A stretch of 64,000 bases of DNA from Gerris lacustris (taxonomy: Eukaryota > Arthropoda > Insecta > Hemiptera > Gerridae): NCBI GenBank assembly GCA_951217055.1, contig OX578276.1, forward strand, positions 154,699,482 through 154,763,481, read 5' to 3'. The position numbers and the translations under genes were made by a program. The notes beneath the pieces are model-generated. The model had not been told where the DNA came from. It saw only the letters and a list, made by a program, of their open reading frames with translations, and made no database searches. Positions 58,858-64,000 of the stretch are shown piece by piece. Position 1 is the stretch's first letter. Each line of letters opens with the position of its first letter.

Positions 58858-61800
58858 ATGACGAGAGTAATAATATTATTAATGCTGATATCTGTTATCA
58901 GTGGAAATACTATACCTGACTGGAAAGTTGATAACAAAGACAAGATGGTAAGTTTCTTAGTACAATTTAATTTTTTTTTTGTTTTTTTTAAACATTTTAT
59001 TGATTAACACGACTACAAAATTTACATTGCAACAAGTGATAATGTTGTTATTGTTTACATGGAGGGAGCAACGTGAAGCAGAAGTAGTCCAGTGACTACA
59101 CTTACTTGGCTTGAATATTATAATGTAATACAAATTAATTAAATAAAAATTTAAAAAATATTTAAATAAAAAATATTTAATAAATAAAAATAAAATAATA
59201 TAAATATTTAAATAAAAATTTAAATCTATTCGTATTAAAATGCCTTTGGTTAATATTTGACACTATCATTTTATAAGTCACTAGCTGACTAAACTAGGAT
59301 AAGTTTATAAACTACCATCAAGAAACATTTAAATTATTTTATTATGCGAGAATATCTAGATTCTATACCTCCCACTTATACCCCCTCCTCTTTGATATGA
59401 TAATTTGCAAATATCCCAAATTTACCCCCCTCCTAAGTGACAATAATTACTGTGTTCTTAAAGATCTTTTCAACGATATGTATCATGAAGGGTATTCATT
59501 ACATTGACCCCGTATTCATTACTTGTTACCCGTACCCCTTTCTACCAAAATTTAAATTTCGAAAATTCACGTAGACAGTTACCTCCCCCTTGCCTTGAAG
59601 GAAAAGGTGTGTAAATATTCATCAAATTGGGATAAAACCGTAGATTTGTATAAAAGACATATCCTCATACAGACAATCTTCTTTTTATACAAGATATAGC
59701 TATATTTTTTCCATTTTATCCCCTCTCAAATGAAAATATGATAAAACTGTACATAACAACAATTACTTTACTCTTAAAGACCTTTTTAACGATCTGCATC
59801 ATGAGGGGTATTCATTCCTTTGACCCCGTATTCATTATTTGTACCCCGTACTCCTGTGTACCAAAATTTAAATTTCGAAAATTCATGTACACATTTTTCC
59901 CTTGCTTTCAAGTGTGCAAATTTTCATCGAGATCGGACTAAAACTGTGGATTTGTATAAAGAACATACACACATACTTTGACTTTTATATATTATGGCCA
60001 CTATCTTGAATAAAAACGCCCATTTGTTTACCAATCAACCATTTATCAAAGTTACTAATTTCATAAAAGGAAGCTAACTTCTAAATTCCAATTCCCTTAA
60101 GCCTTAAATTCTTAAATTCCAAGCCTTCCAATTCCCTTCGTCTTCAAATTTTGCAGTCAATAATCCTTAGAAAAATTTAAAATCAATGTTTCTAACCTTA
60201 TACTCTATGAACATTTTAATTTTCCTTTTTCCCAAATCTATTTGTATCTGACAATAGCAAAATTCCATAAATCCATAGCCCACCTGTTTCTTTTACAACA
60301 CATGTCCCTTTAGTTTATCCCAAGCAACCCACAAAGTCGTTTGAACAGGAAGGGGCCAAGAGATCTCTTAAAATATTTCTTTGTCCCTTATATTATGTTA
60401 ATTCATTATAATTATTGTATCAATAAATTATTATTATATACTTATCAACATATATAATAAGTCAAATTAATCTTCATCATCATTATTATTATATTTTACT
60501 ACTCTACTAAGGAAGTACCACTACTTCTTCTTCATATTATTCCCGCCTATAACTTATGTAATATTATTATCACTTAGTAAAGTGATAATTTAAATTGGTG
60601 TTAACCAGTACACTTTAAAAAAGAAAAAGAAAAGAAGAAGAAGAAGAAGGTATTTGAATAGATCTAGCGAAAATTGTCTAACTTGTTAAATGATCATAAA
60701 GGTGAGTAAAAATAACTGTTGGTTAATTTTTTTTAAAAAAAAGTTATATTTTACCCATTACGGGCATCATCAGACCTTGAGTCCTTGGTTATGTTAGAGA
60801 TTTACTTATTCTTTTTAAACCATTTGAATAATAAATATAAATAATTAACATGATCCTCAGATCATCTGTCTCACACTGGAAAACTGCCACTTTAAAAGTT
60901 GTAGTTTTTCAATGGGACACAGATGATCTGAGGATCATGTGAATTATTTATATTGTTTATTCAAATTGTTTTTTTAAAAATATGTAAAAGTTTAACATTA
61001 TCGAGGAGTCGATGTCTGATAATCACCGTAATGGGTGAAATATACCTTTTCTTTAAATTAACCAATTGTTATTTTTACTTATCTTTATGATCCATTTACA
61101 ATTAGTCCAAAATTGTTAAAGGTCCAAAGGTTATTCTTAAAGTAAATTGGCTAAAAATCTTCTAAAAGTAAGAATGACTCTTACAGAAATTTACTAATTA
61201 TTATTGTATTATGTCGTTGGAGCCAGTATGCAGGTAAATGGTACTTTTACAAGCACAGAGAAGCTCAGGGTTGTGAGGAACCCATGACGAGATGTTTTTA
61301 TACAGAAGTGATTCAAGAAACAGAAAATCCCCTAAATTGGATCGTTTATGTCGGATTCACCAATAAAACCACGTAACTATAATTTAAAAATGTTTATAAT
61401 TGTTTCAGCTAGCACCAAACATTTATTTTTCCGAGATATTTTCACAACTTATTTTTTCTATATAACTTAATAGTTCTATACTATATGTAGTTTCTTATTA
61501 TAAAAATGACTCAAATTTTGGAGTCTGCAATAGTTGCCTTTAAGCGGATAATTTTTCTAATTTATTGTTATCACTTATCGAATTCTGTCTCATGATAGAA
61601 ATCACCATTATCATTATCAATCATTGTTGAGAAGAAATAACACCATATAAATTAAGGTTGAACAGCCGAAGCAAGACTGAGCTATTTATTAAATGCAAAA
61701 TAAAATATAATCCAGATAAAATAAAAAATAAACAAAATAATCCAGTATCATCCATGTTTAAGTATAAGTCATTTAAGTAGTAGAAGCAATTTAAGTCATC

Positions 61801-63974
61801 TTCTTCCACTGCTCTTTTCTTCTTCCATTTTTCCTCCCATCTTCTTCCATTGCTCTCAACCACTGGTCTCATCTTCATTAATTTTTCCTCCCATCTTCTT
61901 CCACTGGTCTCATCTACTTCCATTATTCCTCTCATATTCTTCCATTTTTCCTCTCAACTTCTTCCAGTAGTCTTATCTTCTTCCATTTTTCCTCTCATCT
62001 TGTTCAAGTGGTCTCATTTTCTTCCATTTTTCCTCTCATCTTCTTTCATTTTTTCTCCCATCTTCTTCCACTGGTCTCATCTTCAATTGTTCCTCTCATC
62101 TTCTTCCACTGGTCTCATATTCTTCCATTTTTCCTCTCATCTTCTTCCAGTGGTCTTATCTTCATCCATTTTTTCTCTCATCTTCTTTCATTTTTTCTCC
62201 CATCTTCTTCCACTGGTCTCATCTTCTTCAATTGTTCCTCTCATCTTCTTCCACTGGTCTCATCTACTTCCATTATTCCTCTCATATTCTTCCATTTTTC
62301 CTCTCAACTTCTTCCAGTAGTCTTATCTTCTTCCATTTTTCCTCTCATCTTGTTCAAGTGGTCTCATTTTCTTCCATTTTTCCTCTCATCTTCTACCATT
62401 TTTCTCTCTTATCTTCTTCCAGTGGTCTCGTCCACTTGTCTCATCTTCTTCCATTTTTCCTCTCTTCTTCTTCCACTGGTCTCATTTTCTTCCATGTTTT
62501 CTCTCATCTTCTTTCATTTTTTCTCCCATCTTCTTCTACTGGTCTCATCTTCTTCAATTGTTCCTCTCATCTTCTTCCACTGGTCTCATATTCTTCCATT
62601 TTTCCTCTCATCTTCTTCCAGTGGTCTTATCTTCATCCATTTTTTCTCTCATCTTCTTCCACTGGTCTCATCTTCTTCCACTGGTCTCATATTCTTCCAT
62701 TTTTCCTCTCATCTTCTTCCAGTGGTCTTATCTTCATCCATTTTTTCTCTCATCTTCTTCCATTTTTCCTGATCCTGACACTGTTAACGTAAGGCTTCGT
62801 TAAAACAGCCACTTGATATTCTCCTGCAATGTGTGACGGATAAATCTTATTATCTTCAATCTTCTTCCGACGAAAATGCTAACTTATATTGATATGCTTT
62901 GACCTTTTGTTCTCTTTTGAAATTCTCTATTGAGGCCAATTTAACTGCACTTAAACTATCATTTCTTAATGTAGAGATTCTATCTTTATTGGTAATTTCC
63001 ATATTATGGTCCTTTTCAACCCTATTAAATCCTTAGTAGCTTCACTAGCCACAATCTGCTGTGATACTGTAATCGGATGTGAGATTGACTTCTGCCTCAG
63101 GTTACTCCACCTTATTATATCACCATTCAGAACATTCACAAAACCAGAAACAAGGTGTCTTCAGCATATTCTGCTTCTCAAAAACACTCCATTTCTAGTT
63201 TTTGACTTACAGTATAGAGAATTCTAAAGTCCAATGTTTCTTGATACTTAAAGATTCTTTTTACTGCTTTCCAATGTTCTTGCTTTGGATTATGAAAGCT
63301 TGAGGCAGATGACTTACTGCAAATGAAATATCAGCCTCGTACCAAGTGATCAATACATTAAACTTCCTACAACTTCTCTGTAGGAGACTTGTATTGTCAA
63401 ACTCCTGTTTTCCACCACCTGAATACAGTTCTAGTTGCACAGGTGTTGCTACGAGGTATGAATTATCCATCCCATCCTTCTTTAGGACTTTATTCACATA
63501 TTTTTAATGTTTCATGAAGATATTTCCAACTGGTTTCACTATTTGAATATCTAAATAGGAAACCAGTGTACTTGATGTGATCTTGAATTCAGTTTGTAAT
63601 GCTTCTAAGAAGAGACATGTTCTAGACACCCGTGACGTTCCTCTAATATTTTTGATTTATTTATTAATTAATGTTGCAGTGGAAAAAATGAAGAGATTAC
63701 TCTTCATGGTTCATCAGAAAAGGAAAATTCAGGGCACTACAGCTACAAATCCCCTTATGGTAAGAATTAATCATAATATTAAAAAAATTCCTTCAATACA
63801 ACAGACTTCAAACATTCTCTGTATGTAAAGTCAAATCGTAAAAGGTAAGATATAATCTGCTATTATGTAATATAGATGTTTCTATATTTACAGAGGGAAA
63901 AGAGATGATTATTTGCGGTGATGTCGAAGGAGTTCGAATAATGGCGACGATGGTATACTCTGTTCCATGTACAG
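58858..63974 (+). CDS. L3: secreted lipocalin, third tandem copy (3' end outside window)
   Basis: Coding exons 58858-58947, 61227-61372, 63680-63759, 63894-63974, same lengths and phases as L1 and L2; the last exon lies beyond 64000. ATG follows the TTTGTTTAG acceptor. Signal peptide MTRVIILLMLISVISG. YAGKWY and TRC53 are kept, as are CGDVEGVR and Cys131. Odd points: Cys17, present in L1 and L2, is Asn (SGNTIPDW), while a new Cys46 (AQGCEEP) replaces a Tyr. The exon 2 acceptor region (GTTGGAGCCAG) has a poor pyrimidine tract. Most diverged copy; functional unless the missing exon is damaged. Confidence 0.85.
59370..59960 (+). repeat. Repeat family L, two tandem-like copies
   Basis: 'GAAAATATGATAAAACTGTA', 'AACGATMTGYATCATGARGGGTATTCATT' and 'TTTAAATTTCGAAAATTCA' occur in two successive units (59400-59580, 59690-59890) and once at 24410-24760. 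Noncoding, L3 intron 2. Confidence 0.55.
60690..61092. mobile_element. Foldback element, ~190-bp arms
   Basis: Left arm from 'ATAAAGGTGAGTAAAAATAA' is inverted at the right end ('TTATTTTTACTTATCTTTAT', ~61065-61087); centre pair 'CATGATCCTCAGATCATCTG' at 60850 and its inverse at 60922. Each arm carries a CTGATRAT..TAATGGGT..AAATAT hairpin motif. Confidence 0.65.
61790..62775. repeat. ~1-kb pyrimidine satellite (TCTTCCACTGGTCTCATC)
   Basis: Composed of ~20-21-bp alternations of 'TCTTCTTCCACTGGTCTCA' and 'TTCTTCCATTTTTCCTCTCA', arranged in larger repeats: e.g. 62004-62260 recurs at 62470-62770. Nearly pure C/T on the + strand. Overlapping Ser/Phe/Leu-rich ORFs in several frames are by-products. 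Lies in L3 intron 2. Confidence 0.9.
62780..63660. other. L3 intron 2 remainder, no gene supported
   Basis: 'CTCCACCTTATTATATCACC', 'ACTTACTGCAAATGAAATATCAGCCTCG' (in part) and 'GTAAAGTCC..' on the - strand look like a decayed copia-type polyprotein tail ('ADISFAVSHLPQAF' at ~63330-63290, the usual D-x-x-x-A-V end of copia RT). Too degraded to delimit. Confidence 0.4.
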
Positions 63975-64000
63975 GTTTGTAGTAACTCTAAAAATAATAC

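Noticed and set aside
60758..61044. Canonical hammerhead ribozymes
   Set aside because: An extra T after CTGATGA and no identifiable cleavage-site strand; kept only as a motif-level observation.
61621..62803. Several long Ser/Phe/Leu or Glu/Lys-rich ORFs
   Set aside because: By-products of the pyrimidine satellite; open in multiple frames with no domain or start context.

Overview
The window is AT-rich, repeat-choked animal DNA, almost certainly from an insect. It begins inside a seven-transmembrane odorant-receptor gene (the insect-only 7tm_6 family). Three promoters carry the arthropod initiator TCAGT, and the mobile DNA (BEL/Pao, Jockey-like and I/R1/Loa-like LINEs, Tigger/pogo, hAT, mariner-type MITEs) is typical of insects. 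I cannot fix the order from sequence alone.

The main host content is a head-to-tail array of three paralogous secreted lipocalin genes on the + strand, here L1, L2 and L3. L1 runs from about 11294 to 23617, L2 from about 25181 to 35927, and L3 from about 53943 past the right edge. All three share one architecture: an apparent 16-nt noncoding first exon starting at a TCAGT initiator, a second exon that opens on the start ATG (signal peptide), then exons of 146, 80, 81 and 158 nt with intron phases 0, 2, 1, 1. L1 and L2 are intact 184-residue proteins. L3 lacks only its last exon, which lies beyond the window. L1 and L2 are only about 1.6 kb apart; L2 and L3 are separated by 18 kb of transposons.

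Region by region: 1-1044, odorant receptor (- strand). 1.7-7.7 kb, interspersed repeats with nested insertions, including a 5'-truncated LINE with a 13-bp target duplication. 7.85-9.64 kb, a decayed coding unit I cannot identify, with a short second ORF behind it; some motifs recall replication initiators. 11.3-23.6 kb, L1, with introns holding an AT satellite, MITEs, a 30-bp minisatellite and a three-layer nest (hAT > TIR element plus Jockey fragment). 25.2-35.9 kb, L2, with a 240-bp-arm palindrome carrying two tRNA-like sequences, two minisatellites, a rearranged Jockey fragment and a Tigger remnant. 36-53.7 kb, a transposon desert with a nearly complete young BEL/Pao element (43454-50865). 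53.9-64 kb, L3, with an internally deleted second BEL/Pao element and a 1-kb pyrimidine satellite.

The lipocalins are presumably secreted small-ligand or protein binders. Matched promoter architecture suggests they are controlled alike. The transposon genes are all broken or truncated as read here. I found no bacterial-type operon, CRISPR array or rRNA.
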